Assembly: GCA_954871525.1 (NCBI GenBank)
Contig: OX940861.1
Location: 36,531,201 to 36,595,200 of the forward strand
Direction of reading: 5' to 3'
DNA from: Parietaria judaica
Taxonomy: Eukaryota > Streptophyta > Magnoliopsida > Rosales > Urticaceae
DNA length: 64,000 nt
The notes beneath the pieces are model-generated. The model was not told where the DNA came from. It worked only from the letters and a program-made list of their open reading frames with translations, and ran no database searches. The translations under genes were made by a program, and so were the position numbers. Positions 32,510 through 45,632 of the stretch are shown one piece after another. Position 1 is the first letter of the stretch, and the number at the start of each line of letters is the position of its first letter.

Positions 32510-33138
32510 AACAAGTCCTGTGCCCGTCAGAAATGGTTTTCCGAATCGTGAGAACTGTTTCGATCCTCTCGCTTTTGCTATCTGTAAGTTTTCAAGATAA
32601 AGAAAATCGGACTATTTGGCTATCGAGTCTTTCTTTGTGAAAACATGCTTAATGTAACGGCACAAGGACTTGTATTTGAGAAAATTGAATATATAAGAGT
32701 GATATATATACCTATATATATGTACGTATCTTCTATATTCTCTCTCATCTCTGTATATGTTTTGTCACATAAATGTTCTTGTTATCTTTCATCAGATAAC
32801 AAGCTAAATTAGTAAATTTGGCATAAGCTATAGATCTCTATTTTGTTAAACATAGCAATTTGTTCTAGAAATAAAGAAATTACGACAAAAAATACTGAAA
32901 GTACGCGCAACAGAAATATGTCAACCGAACTGCCGGTTATTTGAAGTGAGGGGTATTGCTTGTACAAAAATAATATATATATGTATATATATATTAAGAA
33001 AAAATTACTTGAAAGAATGAGGAATGAAGCTAGATCGTAAATCTCCTCATGAACAAGGAAACATATGATATGATGTTATAAACCATGTCCAACTCTACTC
33101 GAGCTTATTCTCATGGGAAAAAAAGAGTAAGAGTGATT
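32510..33138. other. MAD1 3' UTR and AT-rich spacer
   Basis: The 3' UTR probably extends to the AT-rich region near 32700-32900. Nothing else is recognisable. Confidence 0.4.
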
Positions 33139-33262
33139 AGCGGCATAAATATTAAATGTTTGAACTATTGGACATGCATATTTCCAATGTTTGTTTTGCC
33201 CGCAAAACAAACGATGATAATATGTTTCCCCAAAGGTCCAAACATTGTGTTTTTATGCCGCT
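33139..33262. repeat. Small inverted-repeat MITE (about 124 bp)
   Basis: AGCGGCATAAATATTAAATG pairs with, in reverse, AGCGGCATAAAAACACAATG; both continue into TTTGAAC/TTTGGAC. Superfamily uncertain. Confidence 0.7.
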
Positions 33263-33297
33263 AATTGGATAGTTTGGCCGGGCAAAAGGGTTCAAAT

Positions 33298-34591
33298 CAG
33301 TGATTCGATTTTCGCGATTATTGAGCGATAATCGCTGAAAAGCATGTTCTCGGTAAGTTATCTCCTCTATACGTTATCGTTTTATACTTATCGCGATTTT
33401 TCGATTCGAAAAGCAAGTCACTTATCCATCAAAGTTTTCAAGTGCAATTTTTCGAAAAGTGAGGCACTTCTCGGTCAAAAACGATAAGTCAAACCCAACT
33501 ATAATTTTTTTTTTTCACGGCAGAAGTTCCAACTTCTTTTAATTTTGGAATTTAAAGGTATATTTAGGGTTTTTTTTTTTTAAAGTGAATCTTGAGTGTT
33601 TTAAAGTTTAAATGTCGTATATGTATGAATTATGTCAAAATTTCACAATTTTATTCTATATTTGCAGTAGTTACTTAGAAAGCTATTGAGTTGAATGAAA
33701 GTTAAACTTTAAGTTTCATATTAGTTTAATTGTACATTTTAGGTTTTTAATCAAATGTTGTTCTTGAAATTGATTTTTTTTTTTTTAGGTTTATGATGGA
33801 ATATAGATGAATTAAGATGATTTGTGTGTTTTTTGTTAAAAAAAAAAAATCAGGTTTGGGATATTTTAGGGTTTATCCGACTTATTTATAATTGCGGCAA
33901 AAGTACCCATTTTCTAGAAAATGTTAAGTTTGAGATATATTTATAATTTTTTTGATGTAATTTCATATTGTAACATTGTATATAATTAGGAAACTGTGAG
34001 TTTTACATAATTATTTTTGTAATTTGACGTTTTTCTGAATTATTACTATTGCGGCAAGAGTATATATTTTTCAGAAATTGGTTAAGTTGAGCTAGTTAAT
34101 CGACTTTTTTGATGTAATATCATTTTATAACATTGTATATAATTTATAAAATGTGAGGTTGACATAATTATTTTTTTTCATTTGACGCTTCTTGTATTGT
34201 GACCTTAATGCGGCAAAAGTACATGTTTTTCAAAAATTGGTTAAATGGAGCTATTTCTTCGATTTTTTGATGTAATTTCAATATGTAACATTGTATATAA
34301 TTTTGAAAGTGTGATTTTGACATAATTTGTTTTGTAATTTGATGTTTTCCAATTATCGCAGCAAAAGTACATTTAGTATTTTATGTTATGACAATATTTT
34401 ATGTATGAAAATATGTTATATTTTATAGGTTTTCCATCGATAACCGATTAATCCATCGATAAGTTCGATAAGTTTCGATAACGGCAAACGATAATTTTTA
34501 TAGGTTTTCCATCGATAAATCCATCGGTAAACGATTACTCCGTCGATAACGGCAAACGATTTTTCGGCAAAAATGGCATTCAAAATCCTTG
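33298..34591. mobile_element. hAT-type MITE, TSD GTTCAAAT
   Basis: A 1294-bp element. Ends CAGTGATTCGATTTT and, in reverse, CAAGGATTTTGAATG, with an exact 8-bp duplication GTTCAAAT (33290-33297 and 34592-34599). It is rich in ATCGATAA/TTATCG words. The middle holds about four diverged copies of a 110-130-bp unit containing TGCGGCAAAAGTAC and TGTAATTTCATATTGTAACATTGTATATAAT. It is non-coding. Confidence 0.82.
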
Positions 34592-34599
34592 GTTCAAAT

Positions 34600-35700
34600 A
34601 CTAGGCTAATTACTAAAATGATATGATGAATCTCAAGTTGCTATAGAATTGAGCTCCAACACTATTATGATGTAATTATTATTATTATTATTATTATGAG
34701 TCTGATCCGTTTAGGGTGAAGTTGGTGAGACACAATTTGGTTCCCTCAAGCTCTGTGATGCTCATTTGAAAGCAAAAACATAATAAAAGAAAATAAAATA
34801 TGACAAGGTATTGGCGGCAGTACGATTTATAGCTGATCGTTCATATCATCGCCAACCGTCCTTAAGGTTGGTACTGTGATTCACTCGCGCTTTGAAGAAG
34901 AAAACAAAAAGTGGTACTCAATGGGCCAACATCTTGATGACTGAAGAGGCTTCAAATTGGGAACATTCGGAATAATATCCTTATGTAAATTCCAAATTTC
35001 ATAATGCACCCACTAAAGAGGACAAAAAACAACTCTTTTCTTGTTAAAATATTTACATATTTATAAGGCATAAGTTACTAAAGATATGGATATCATATGG
35101 GTACCTTGCATTAAACAATATAATTTTCCATGATGAAAAATAATAAAAATATTTTTTCATATAAAGGGTGTTTTCTCTTAAAAAACAAAAGCTACATATT
35201 ATTATGTTTCTCAACAGATAGTCGCCTTGTTTTCCAATTTTGTGTACAATTTTTTGTTTTGTTTGTTAACCCTCATATTTAATAGAAGAAATTTAAAGTT
35301 AATTTTTCTCACTCGATATGATCATATTCTTAGGTTTTGCAAAGATTCCAAGACATGTTGGAGACATGTCTCATTAAGAAAAGGCATATGATTTGATAAT
35401 ATATATGTGAAGAAGAATGATAGATTGCAAAGAAAGAATACATCTTTTAGCTTCTTTATATTTTAATTTCCTTCTGACTTTACTCTAATGGTTTTCATTG
35501 CGCCTTTACACATTCTTTACGTCTAGTTGCTCGCAATTGATCAACCTTCTTGCCTGGCCTTCAATGGTATATATATATATATATACACACATACTTATTA
35601 GGTCTCACCTTTCTATTGCCGATAATGATCCGAATATGATCATGTCAATCAACTAGAGACATCGTTTCACAGATCACTTGATTTTATTTTATTTAGGAAG
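34600..35700. other. Intergenic, nothing recognised
   Basis: AT-rich DNA with an (ATT)n run at about 34677-34697 and a short TA/CA run near 35570-35595. I see no gene or element ends. Confidence 0.4.
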
Positions 35701-35706
35701 ATTTTT

Positions 35707-36205
35707 TTTTATACCCTCAATTTTCATTTTTGACCAAAGTTAAAAAAAGCTAGAGTATACCCTCAAAGTCAATTTCCCCCCCTTAATATACCCTCTAATA
35801 AATATAAATTTTAAAAACTCCAAATTACTCCTTATAAACAATTTTTGAAATTTTCGTCTACTTTCATTTTTCACCAAAGTATATCTTATGTTTAGAGTTT
35901 TACTTTTTTAATTGTTTAAGTAAAAAAAAAAAAAAGGAAGATGAAAGGTAAAATTAGGGTTTTTTTTTTTTAGAGAATGACCTTAAGTGGGTTTTCATTG
36001 TGTTTCATACCCTCCTTCGGCACTATTCATATTTCTTAGCTATGGGGTATTTAACGGTATGGATTTTAATGGGATCCCAAGGGAGGTCTTTTAGCCAATG
36101 ATTCCGGTAAAATTATCAAATTATACACCAAGGGTATACTTTAGATGTTTTTGAAACTTGATGGTATATTTTTACCAAAAATAAAAGTTGAGGGTATAAA
36201 AAAAA
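35707..36205. mobile_element. Mutator-like MITE (edges approximate)
   Basis: TTATACCCTCAATTTTCATTTTTG on the left pairs with TTATACCCTCAACTTTTATTTTTG read in reverse on the right. A-rich flanks prevent a TSD call. It is non-coding. Confidence 0.65.
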
Positions 36206-36303
36206 ACAAATTTCCTTTTTATTTATGTATGTTTAACTTAACTCATGGCGTTCACGTTAGAAAATAATTAGCATAAGATACGCTTCATGTCCTATATAAT
36301 ATA

Positions 36304-37641
36304 GGGGAAATGAGGCAAATGCCCATTTGTGACTCAAGGTTTAAAAAAAATGCCCATTTCTAATTATGGTAATCATAATCACCAACAAATTAAAATATGG
36401 ACTAATATGCCCTTGTAATTTTTAATCACGTTTAACTTAAAACCACATTTAATTATAATTCGTTTTTTTTAATTAAAATAAAAAATAAATAAAAAATTTC
36501 CTTAAATTTAGCAAACTAAGTAAATTAAAAACAAATCTGTATTTTAGAATTAATATTTTCCCTATTTATAAGGATTATAACATTTTTTATATGTTAATAA
36601 AATTTTCAATAATCAATTAAAAATAAATCCTATTATTTCAGCCTATTTTTTTTTTGTAGGTAATTATATTTACGAATTTGTAATTATATTTACGTAACTA
36701 TATTTACGATTCTGTATTTTATGTAATTATATTTACGATTTTGTATTTTTAGGCAACTATATTTACTATTTTTATATAACTATACTTATTACGAAACTGT
36801 AATTATATTTACAGAAATTCAACCACAATATTACGTGCATTAAACTGTAGAAATATTTACGGAATTAAATCGTGAAAATAGTTACGAAATTATAAGAAAG
36901 ATGTAGTTATAAGACTATAAATATATGAATAACTTTGAAAATTGTAAATATATTTACGAAAGTATAAGAAAGTTGTAGTTATAAAACTGTAAATATATGA
37001 ACAACTTTGGAATATAAGATTGGAAACAAAGACGAACTCCGGCGACCGGCGGTGGTGGTTGACGGCGGCGACGGCGAGAAACACCTCCAACAAGCACTAG
37101 CAAGCCTCCCGAACACGAATCCGGTTTTAGTTTTTCCAAAATCAATCTCTTTCTAAACAAATCTACAATCTTGTAACCAAAGTTTACCGCGATTATTCCG
37201 AACAAAATCTGAAACTTCCGGTCATCTTCCACCTATCAATAGCTTCGTCTTCTCGAGAGCTTTCCAACGGTAGCAACTACGCGTTAATCGGATTTGCAGA
37301 GAGGAAGATATGAGGGTTTGATTCTTTAGAAGAGGAGAGAGAAAGAGAATCCGACGTGAGAAGGAGGGAGAGAGAGATATTTTATTTTTGGGTCAAAGTA
37401 ACAAAATTAAATGATAACCTAATTAATAGGGGAAGTTTTCAACCAAAATTTTAGGATAATTAATTTAATTTCGAAAATAAAATATATAATAAATAATTAA
37501 ATACGAAAATAAATAAATATAATTAAAATCAGGGTTAATATGGTCCAAAATATTTTTAAAATGGGTATAAATGAATTGTTTGAAACTATGGGCAATTTCC
37601 TTAAACCTTAAGTGATTTTTGGGCATTTCATGGGTTTTTCT
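36304..37641. mobile_element. Mutator-like element (1.34 kb), TSD TATAATATA
   Basis: Inverted arms share AAATGCCCA, (C/T)AAGGTTTAA and TGCCCAT in the same order. The 9-bp duplication TATAATATA lies at 36295-36303 and 37642-37650. The interior has an ATATTTACG/GTAATTATA repeat cluster (36660-36980) and a GC-rich coding-like patch on the minus strand (37232-36954, 92 codons, starts MEDDRKFQIL) that I do not recognise; it includes a run of Arg and Pro codons. Confidence 0.7.
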
Positions 37642-38114
37642 TATAATATAATGATGAAAACTCGGTCTGATCCAACTAATTTGTTTTGAAGATATGAAGT
37701 TGTGATACGATCACTCAAACTAATATTATTAATTAAAAAAAACGTGGAAACAAGGAGTATCTATGGAAAAATATTAAATTTTTTAATATAAATAATAAAC
37801 ATAACAATTTTATGGCAGAATTTCAAAATTTCTTTTAACATGAAAAACACATTTTGTCATATTAATATTAACCATAGCGATAAAAACGATTAATCATGTA
37901 CGCAAAATAATTACTACGTAAAATAATCATGAAAAAATACATAACATCGTTTAACTAATTATATGATGAAGAAACTAACAATTCCGGATTTATTCACGGA
38001 CTTACGTCGTCGATCTTCAAGAGTCGTCCCTCCGTCTTCAATCAAACAACCACGAAAGAATCGATGTAATACCTAACAAATTTTGTGAGACTAAGAGGGT
38101 GGGCTCTTTATGAA

Positions 38115-41100
38115 CATTGCCGGCCCTCCCTATAGGCAAGGGAGGCGCCAGTCTAGGGCCCCCGAAAAAAAAAAACTCATTTATATATATAGTCTTTAAG
38201 TTCTCAAAAAAAAAAAAAAATTATATGGTAACTGCTTAAAAAATAATTACGAAAAAATCTATAAAAAATTAAACTGAAATTTAAAACTCATATCTAAACC
38301 GAATAAAAAAAATAGCATTAAAGGAAATTTAGAAAACGAAAATGTACTTAATATATACAAAAATTCTAAATAAAAAAAATTCTCAAATCAAACTTCAACC
38401 TTAATCGGTGCCCATATTCTAAATCTCATCTCTGACCTAATCGGCGGACGGCAAAAACACAAAGTCGACGAGAGAAACAGTGGTTGCAGAAACTCACGGC
38501 GGCGAACGGCAATCATCAATTATTTCTCGTTTTAATTCGAAGAAGAAAGAAAGAAGTAAGCTCACAGCCTTCTCTTCGATTTCTTTGCCTATCTACGATG
38601 TTCTAGTTTCCAAATCTGACTTTGGAGAAGGAGAGATTTTTTTTCATGGTTGTTTTTTTTTATTTACTCTCGAATCGTTTAGAAGAAAAAAAAGGGATTG
38701 CAACATAGAATGAAGATGATGAGTCTGTATTGATAATTAGGATGGCGTGTGTCAGTAGGAATAAGAAAAGCACTTTACCTATGCTACCTGTAGTGTCTCA
38801 TTGCCAAGTGCAGCTATCACAAAAATTACTATTAAAATAAGGGGAAATAGTGTCATTGATTGTCAAAGTGAGTATATGAACCTGAATAAAGTGTTGAAAT
38901 TGACTCGCTTTTGTCTTTTATGTTATGTTTGTATTTTTGTGTGTTTTAATTTTTTGAAGTAGTAAGTAGTTTAGATTAGTATCTTATTTACATTTTAATT
39001 ATTATATTCTTAGGTTAAACATGAGCTCAAGTAGAATATATAAATCGGGAGCGGCAAAAAGAAAAGAAAAATAAAAAAAGAGGCTTCAGACAAATCTCAA
39101 TCAGGTTCTCTTGATAAGTATTTTTTAAAAAATGTGGTTATTGATAGAATTGAAGATCCGATTACAGTTCAGAATGAAGTAGTTGGTCAAAATGAAGAAA
39201 ATGAGAATGTGGATGTCGATGATAATGAAGACAACGATAATGTCAATGAAGAGAACAACGATGATGAAAGAAGTGATATTGGCATTGATAAAGATGATTC
39301 GGGAAATTGGAATTCAATGAGTCAAAGCCTTAGAGATTTTATTGTTGAGCGAGGCCCAAAAAGAGACTTGAATGCAACGTTTAAAAAAAATGAATCTAGT
39401 ATAAGTTTTTCTTCGATTCATTATGACCGAGTTCTGCCGAATAATGAGAAGCAAGACAGAAAATGGTTGGTATATTCATCTTCGGCTCATAAAGTATTTT
39501 GTTTTTGTTGCAAGTTATTTGCAACAAATCATCATCTTGTTGGGCAATTTTCTCATGAAGGTGTAAATGATTGGAAAAATATTTCAGCTCGACTTCAAAG
39601 CCATGAAAAAAATCCGAAACACATTGAAGCTATTTTTGATTGGTTGGATTTGGAAAAGAGATTGAAAAACGTGTCTACCATTGATTCAAGTTTTCAAGAA
39701 CAAGTCAACCGAGAGAAAGAGCATTGGAATAAAGTTCTACACTGAATACTTGCTGTCGTCAAAAGGCTTGGGAGAAATAATTTAGCATTTCGGGGAGCAA
39801 GTGAGACACTATATGAAGAAAATAATGGGCTTTTCTTGCAAATGATAGAGCTGCTTGCAGAGTTTGATCCCACAATGCAAGAACACATTCGTCGTATCAA
39901 GAGCCGTGAAACTCATTACCATTACTTGAGTCACAAGATCCAAAACGAAATGATTCAATTGATGGCATATGAAGTGAAAAGCTCTATTGTTACTACAATC
40001 AAAGAAGTGAAGTATTTTTCCGTTATTCTTGATTGCACCCCAGATGTTAGTAACGAGGAACAAATGTCTCTTGTGGTGAAGTGTCTGAATATTTCTAAGA
40101 GCCCTATCTTGGTTGAAGAATTTTTTATTGAGTTTGTGAAGGTAGATGATACTTCAGGGCTTGGACTCTTAAATGAACTTCTTCGTGTTTTGGTGGCTCT
40201 TGACATTGAAGTTGACAATATTATAAGAGGGCAAGGATATGATAAGGGAGCTAACATGAAAGGGAAGCACAAATGCGTGCAAAGTCGAATGCTTGAAAAG
40301 AATCCTAGAGCTTTTTACTCACCTTGTGCTTGTCATTCTCTAAATCTTATTCTTTGTGATATGGCTAATTGTTGTCCCAAGGCCGTGTCTTTTTTTGGTG
40401 TCTTGCAACGGATCTATACATTGTTCTCAGCTTCTACGAAAAGATGGGGATATTTTTTGGATCGTGTGAAAGGTCTTACTGTCAAGCCTTTATCGGAAAC
40501 ACATTGGGAAAGCCGCATCGACAGTGTTAAGGCAATAAGATATCAAGCTCCACAAATAAGAGACGCTTTACTCGGTTTGGCAAGAAGTAATGAAGATGCC
40601 AAAATCAAAAGTGAAGCTGAGACTCTAGCAGTATACAATATGCAGAATTTTGAGTTCTTATTGGCACTAGTTATTTGGCATGATTTGCTATTTGTTGTTA
40701 ACAATGTTAGCAAAATTCTCCAGACTAAAGATATGCAATTGATGTCGCCATCAAGGAACTAGAAAGTTTGCTTGTCTTTCTAAAGAATTACAGAGAAATC
40801 GGGTTTGTTGAAGCTAAGGTGGCTGCCACAGAGATAGCAAATGAGATGGAAATAGAACCCGTGTTCATGGAAAAACGAAAGGTTGGGAGGAAAAAACAAT
40901 TTGATGACAGTGCTAGCAACAACGTTATACATTCTAGCGAAGAATCCTTCAAGTTCTCTTATTTTTTCTACATTGTCGATCAAGCAATTTCTTCATTCGA
41001 AACCAAGTTAGAATTATAATATTTAATACTTTCTTACTTTTATATGAATTAATTTTCACAGTTTGATGACATAATTATTTTTTCAATTAGGTTTGTACAA

Positions 41101-41738
41101 TTTCAAAAATTTGAAAAGAAGTTTGGTCTATTACTTGATTTGGATAAACTCAAGGATGCTTCTAGAGACACTCTGAAGAGCTTTTGCATTAGTCTTGCGA
41201 CAACAATGGAACATAATCAGGTTTCCGATCTTGACAAGGATGATCTCTTCAAGGAATTAGATTTGTTACGACAGACTTTGCCAAAAGACGCAAAAAGAGC
41301 CATTGATGTTTTGAATTATATAAAAGAATTGGATTGCTGTTATCCAAATTTGTGGATTGCTTATAGGATTATGTTAACTATACCAGTCACGGTTGCCCAT
41401 GCAAAAAGAAGTTTCTCAAAGTTGAAATTGATCAAGTCGTATCTTCGGTCGACTATGTCCCAAGAAAGGTTGAGCGGCTTAGCTATGTTATCTATTGAAA
41501 AAGATATGGTTGAGAAACTTGATTATACAAGTCTTATTAGTTCTTTTGCATCTAAAAATGCTAGACGCGGCGTTGTATTTCAATGATTAACTTTTATTGT
41601 TATATTTATCGTTTTATTTTGTGTTTATTGAATAAATATAATTTTTTTTATATTTATGTTTTTTTATAAAAAAAAATTGACAAGGGGTCCCAAAAAATTA
41701 TTTCGCCTAGGGCCCCGCTGAAGTCAAGGCCGGCCCTG
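38115..41738 (+). mobile_element. hAT transposon, TSD TTTATGAA
   Basis: A 3624-bp element with exact 8-bp duplications TTTATGAA (38107-38114 and 41739-41746). Ends CATTGCCGGCCCTC and, in reverse, CAGGGCCGGCCTTG; both are followed within 50 bp by CTAGGGCCCC. It encodes a full-length but broken transposase. The GGGCCGG terminus matches that of the 131-bp MITE at 14888. Confidence 0.93.
39021..41586 (+). pseudogene. hAT transposase (TTF zinc finger, DUF4371, hAT dimerisation), disrupted
   Basis: The family start is likely the ATG at 39021, whose frame stops early in a lysine-rich patch near 39072. The main frame runs 39134-39745: acidic region, then a TTF-type zinc finger (RKWLVYSSSAHKVFCFCCKLF). 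A single in-frame TGA at 39743-39745 interrupts it, and the same frame resumes through the RNase H-like DUF4371 core ([57 protein letters not shown]). A one-base shift near 40740-40745 moves to the frame with [14 protein letters not shown]. After a stop or intron near 41017-41095 the hAT C-terminal dimerisation domain follows (NLWIAYRIMLTIPVTVAHAK, then SFSKLKLIKSYLRSTM). With these breaks it cannot make a full transposase. Confidence 0.9.
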
Positions 41739-43527
41739 TTTATGAACAAGAGAGAGAAATAGAGAAACTTTTGCCTCAATTCTTTCTCTAAGAATTTGCA
41801 CATAAAAGAAAACAAAGAGAAAACAAGAGAGAAGAAAATTCTTCTCTGATTACTCTCTCAAAAATGGCGTGAACTTCTTCACCCTAAGAGGCTAGGCTTT
41901 TGTTATATATATATACATACATATATATATATATATATAGGGTTTTAATTTTAATCAATATTAATTACAAAAACCATAACAAGAAACCTTATATTTTATG
42001 CGTAGGTTATTTTCCAAACCTAGACTAAATCTTGCCTCTATGCGCATAATTTTTGGTATAATAATGCCAAAAGATTATACAATGGATTCTACATGATACT
42101 TTACCTATAAAAAATATCATGTATTAAATTGAAATATTCCATGCTCCAAGGAGGAGAAAATGACACATCATCAATCCTCATCAAGTTAGATTAACCAATA
42201 GAAATTAAAGAATTGATTTTCTCCACATTTGTTTCATTAAATTCAAACTTTATATAATTATTAATATAATTATATAACTTGCTACATTTAATAATGGTGA
42301 TTAAAATAAAATAACCATTTATTTATTTAATCATAAGAAAATATTTCTCGTGGCATAAATCATAATTTACACTTAAGAGAAAATTAGCAAACCAACTCGA
42401 TACTTAATTTGTTCATCAGTCTCGTCCGAAAGTCTAACATGGAGACCTTATGGATCCACATGAACGAAACTTTAGAATAAAGTCCGGACACAAAAGTTCA
42501 CAAACTTTTCCCGAACTTTTAATTCCTATTATTAGTCGACTCCACTAAATGACCAATATTGAAAATCTCTAAGCTCACATGCGTTCTTATTTCCGTTTGA
42601 TGTGATACAATTATTCTTCACACGGTCCACGGTGTATTTTATGATATTACTCTTTGTGTGTATCAGTAATCAAGAGGAATGTAAAATTACCGTTTTACCC
42701 CTCAATTATTGTTTCACCAACTCCTTTGTTGTTTATGAATGAGAAAAACATAAAGTGAGATGTCACAACATGTCACATGTTTTATTCAGAGAATATATTA
42801 TTAACTGAATACGAGGCCCGGTTTGTTCTCTCACACTTCAAAGACCAAAGCGTGATGTGATACTAATGTCGTAGCATTCTTACAACACAAATTCCATATC
42901 TGTGAATCACATAGTTCAACGAGATAGTATTATGACACCAACTGTCGGACTTTAATCCATCTCTTTGGGTCTTGCCCATTGACTAGTCAAATGTCATAAA
43001 GTGTCACAAAAAGTTATATACTCACTTCGGGATTTAGGTAATTACGAAAATACCCCTCGTTTGTGATTTTGAAGCTTCGAGTAACGAAACGGTTTTATCT
43101 CAAACTTCAAAGTGTCACAGGTCTAGTTCAATGTCTTCATCGATACATCAAGAATAAACACTAGAGTCTCAACTCTCAATATCACAAGATCCGATATCCG
43201 TAGTTTATTCAAACAATCATTAATTGGATACGATTGCCCTACCGATCCTAAGATTGCGAACCGTTCATTTTAAACCAATCAAGAAGAGGTATCTTGTTAA
43301 GTCTGTACTTAACTCTTCTTTTGTTGGTGATAGTTTCAGGGCGTAGACATACATGCATAAACACAAACTTAAATAAATATATAAGAATGAATATTTAGTC
43401 TTTATTTAATTCTCAGCAAAAGAACATAATCGTATTATTACATCAAGTATTTTTTTTCCATAAACTACTTTATTTGCTAAAAGGACCTTTATGTCTCCTT
43501 TATGGGCGCATAAATCCCAACAGTATC

Positions 43528-44478
43528 CAAGTATTTTCTCTCTTATGATAGTAAAATCACGAAAATGAAAGGGTGAAATTTTTTTCCCTCGTGCCTGTCC
43601 CGGCTTGAAAACTGGCCGAGACGGTTCCAATTTTGTAAGAAAAAAAGAAAGGCTCTGTCTCTTCAAGGCTCAATTTCTTGGTTTGATTTTTTTTTTTTTT
43701 TTTTAAAACCGAAAGTGGGACCGGCCCCGGTTGTAGAAAGCTCAGAAAATCCATGGCCGGGCCAAAAAAGGGCTAAAAAGCCCGTTCTCTGGCTATCACT
43801 TGTATTGGTCTCCCTAAACATTCTTGGACCTGGTTAGCTGTTAACATTTAAGACCAGCACAACACTATATTAGTGCAAAAGCTTATAAAAGATGAGCTAT
43901 ATGCTTGAACTTTGAAATTAGTCAAAATAAACGATCTATTATTGATCAATTTTGACACATTACTTATTGATCAACAAAACTGTCAAAAAAATTATTGATC
44001 GACAAAGCAAAACATTATATTACTGCAAAAGCTTATTGAAGAATGTATTAACCTCCATTGCGAAGAGGATTCAAGTCAAGACAATCACGTATGATCGTCT
44101 ACAAAAATGTATAAATTGATCACTAATCAACAATATCAAAGTCATTTGTTCTGAAGCTTATGTTGTAACATTTAAGGGTTCTTGTTTTGTGTTTATTCAA
44201 TTTCTGTTGTAATTATTGTCTTGTAAGTATAGGTGATATAATGCCCGCACAAGTAGGTTACTGTAGCTTGCGTCCTGACGTAACAATGCATTACGTTCTG
44301 ACATAACAATGCAATGTCGTTTCCATATTATGAATTTTATATGTATTTCGTAGTTTGAAAATTCATAAAACGAAAAATATCTCTACCTTTAAATTGTGTA
44401 TATGCGAAATAAATATATTATTATACCGGATCTTATACACGACTACAACACTAAACTTTACATGATATTACGCAAGGT
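43528..44478. other. Intergenic, repeat debris
   Basis: No gene. The segment at 43550-43790 has CCGGCTTGAAAACTGGCC and GGGACCGGCCCCGG patches similar in flavour to ALG1 intron 14 (23290-23490), suggesting a shared decayed element. Confidence 0.35.
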
Positions 44479-44929
44479 TCAAAATGCCGTTTCTATCGAT
44501 AAATCGGTTGCCGTTTTCGAAGATTATCGATGGATTATTAATCAACTTGTAGCTTATCGTTATCGACACTTATCGAGGATTATCGACACTTATCGAGGAT
44601 TATCGATGAAAAACCACTAAAATAGCTTTAATAATATATTTACTAAGTTTACAAATGTAAATAAAATATAGTCTCACTCTCACAAATATAAATACTCAAA
44701 TAAAATAATGTCATATAGTCAAATAAATGTAAACAAAATCATGTTATTGAAGGTACTTTCGCCGAAAATTGTTGAAAAGTGCAATTTTTTTTAAAAGTAC
44801 CCAATTTTTTTTATTATTTTTACACTGTTTTTATAGATAATCGAATGGTATTGAATATTTGCCGATGACTACCGGCAAGACGGATAATCGACGATTATCG
44901 AGGATAATCGTGGAAAATTCGAACCTTAT
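44479..44929. repeat. hAT-like MITE, second copy of the intron 8 family
   Basis: It starts CAAGGTTCAAAATGCC and ends TTCGAACCTT; the left terminus resembles that of the 33298-34591 element read in reverse (CAAGGATTTTGAATGCC). It shares the ATTATCGA-rich interior with 27736-28212. ATTACG lies on both sides, an imperfect TSD. Confidence 0.65.
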
Positions 44930-45632
44930 TACGTCATAATTACTGATCTCTATGCATAAAAATGGTTGAAGATAATTATGTACATCACATGACTTATTTG
45001 AGAGTATTTATGATTAAAAAATCATTTTTCTTCAATTGTAATAGTATTTTGATCAATAGTAAAGCTTTTTCAGAGCTTAATCTTGATCACCTAGTTTATT
45101 GATTTTTAACTTATTGATCAAAATACCTTTATGTATTGCGTATAGATGAACTTTTTTGTCATTTAATTTTATTAAAAAAAAATATTGCTATAAGAAATTA
45201 AAGTTAGAAGTAAATGCGCTAATAACAAGCAATTTGAAATAGCATTGCCAACAATTACTCATATATTGAAAGTAGCATATTAGATATTGGATAATCAATT
45301 TTTATTTTTATTTTTTTTATTTAAAAGATTTTAGCATAATCAACATAAGGATAAAGCTTAGGCATGATAAATAAAATCAGATGGTTTGACAAAGTCCTTC
45401 ATCTTTTTCCATATAAAAATGGAAAATGACCCAATTTTTTATTTTTATTTTTTTTACCATGTTGAGTGGAAAGCCACAATAATGGGCAAACACAAACAAA
45501 AGTAATCGTCACAAACATAAAATAATGACCAACGAACGTGGAAATCGGATTATAAATATATTGTGTTGGGATCATCATTCATTATACATATATATAATTA
45601 GTACTCCCTAGCCACCAACGTGTTCTGTCTGT
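44930..45632. other. AT-rich spacer
   Basis: No feature recognised apart from poly-A/T runs. Confidence 0.4.

Larger units (their letters stand above)
37762..43522 (-). mobile_element. Probable Copia solo LTR, split by an hAT transposon
   Basis: The right end, read on the minus strand, starts TGTTGGGATTTATGCGCC, a typical long Copia LTR start. GTATC lies directly outside it (43523-43527) and also at 37757-37761, giving a 5-bp duplication; the inner left edge reads TATGG rather than the expected TGTTGG, so that edge is uncertain. A TATA-rich segment (41900-41940) followed on the minus strand by a C/T-rich leader matches an LTR promoter. Removing the hAT leaves about 2.1 kb, similar in style to the solo LTR at 9898. 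Confidence 0.55.

Noticed and set aside
38480..38713. 77-codon frame at the left of the hAT element
   Set aside because: No hAT or other motif; more likely untranslated leader of the transposase gene.
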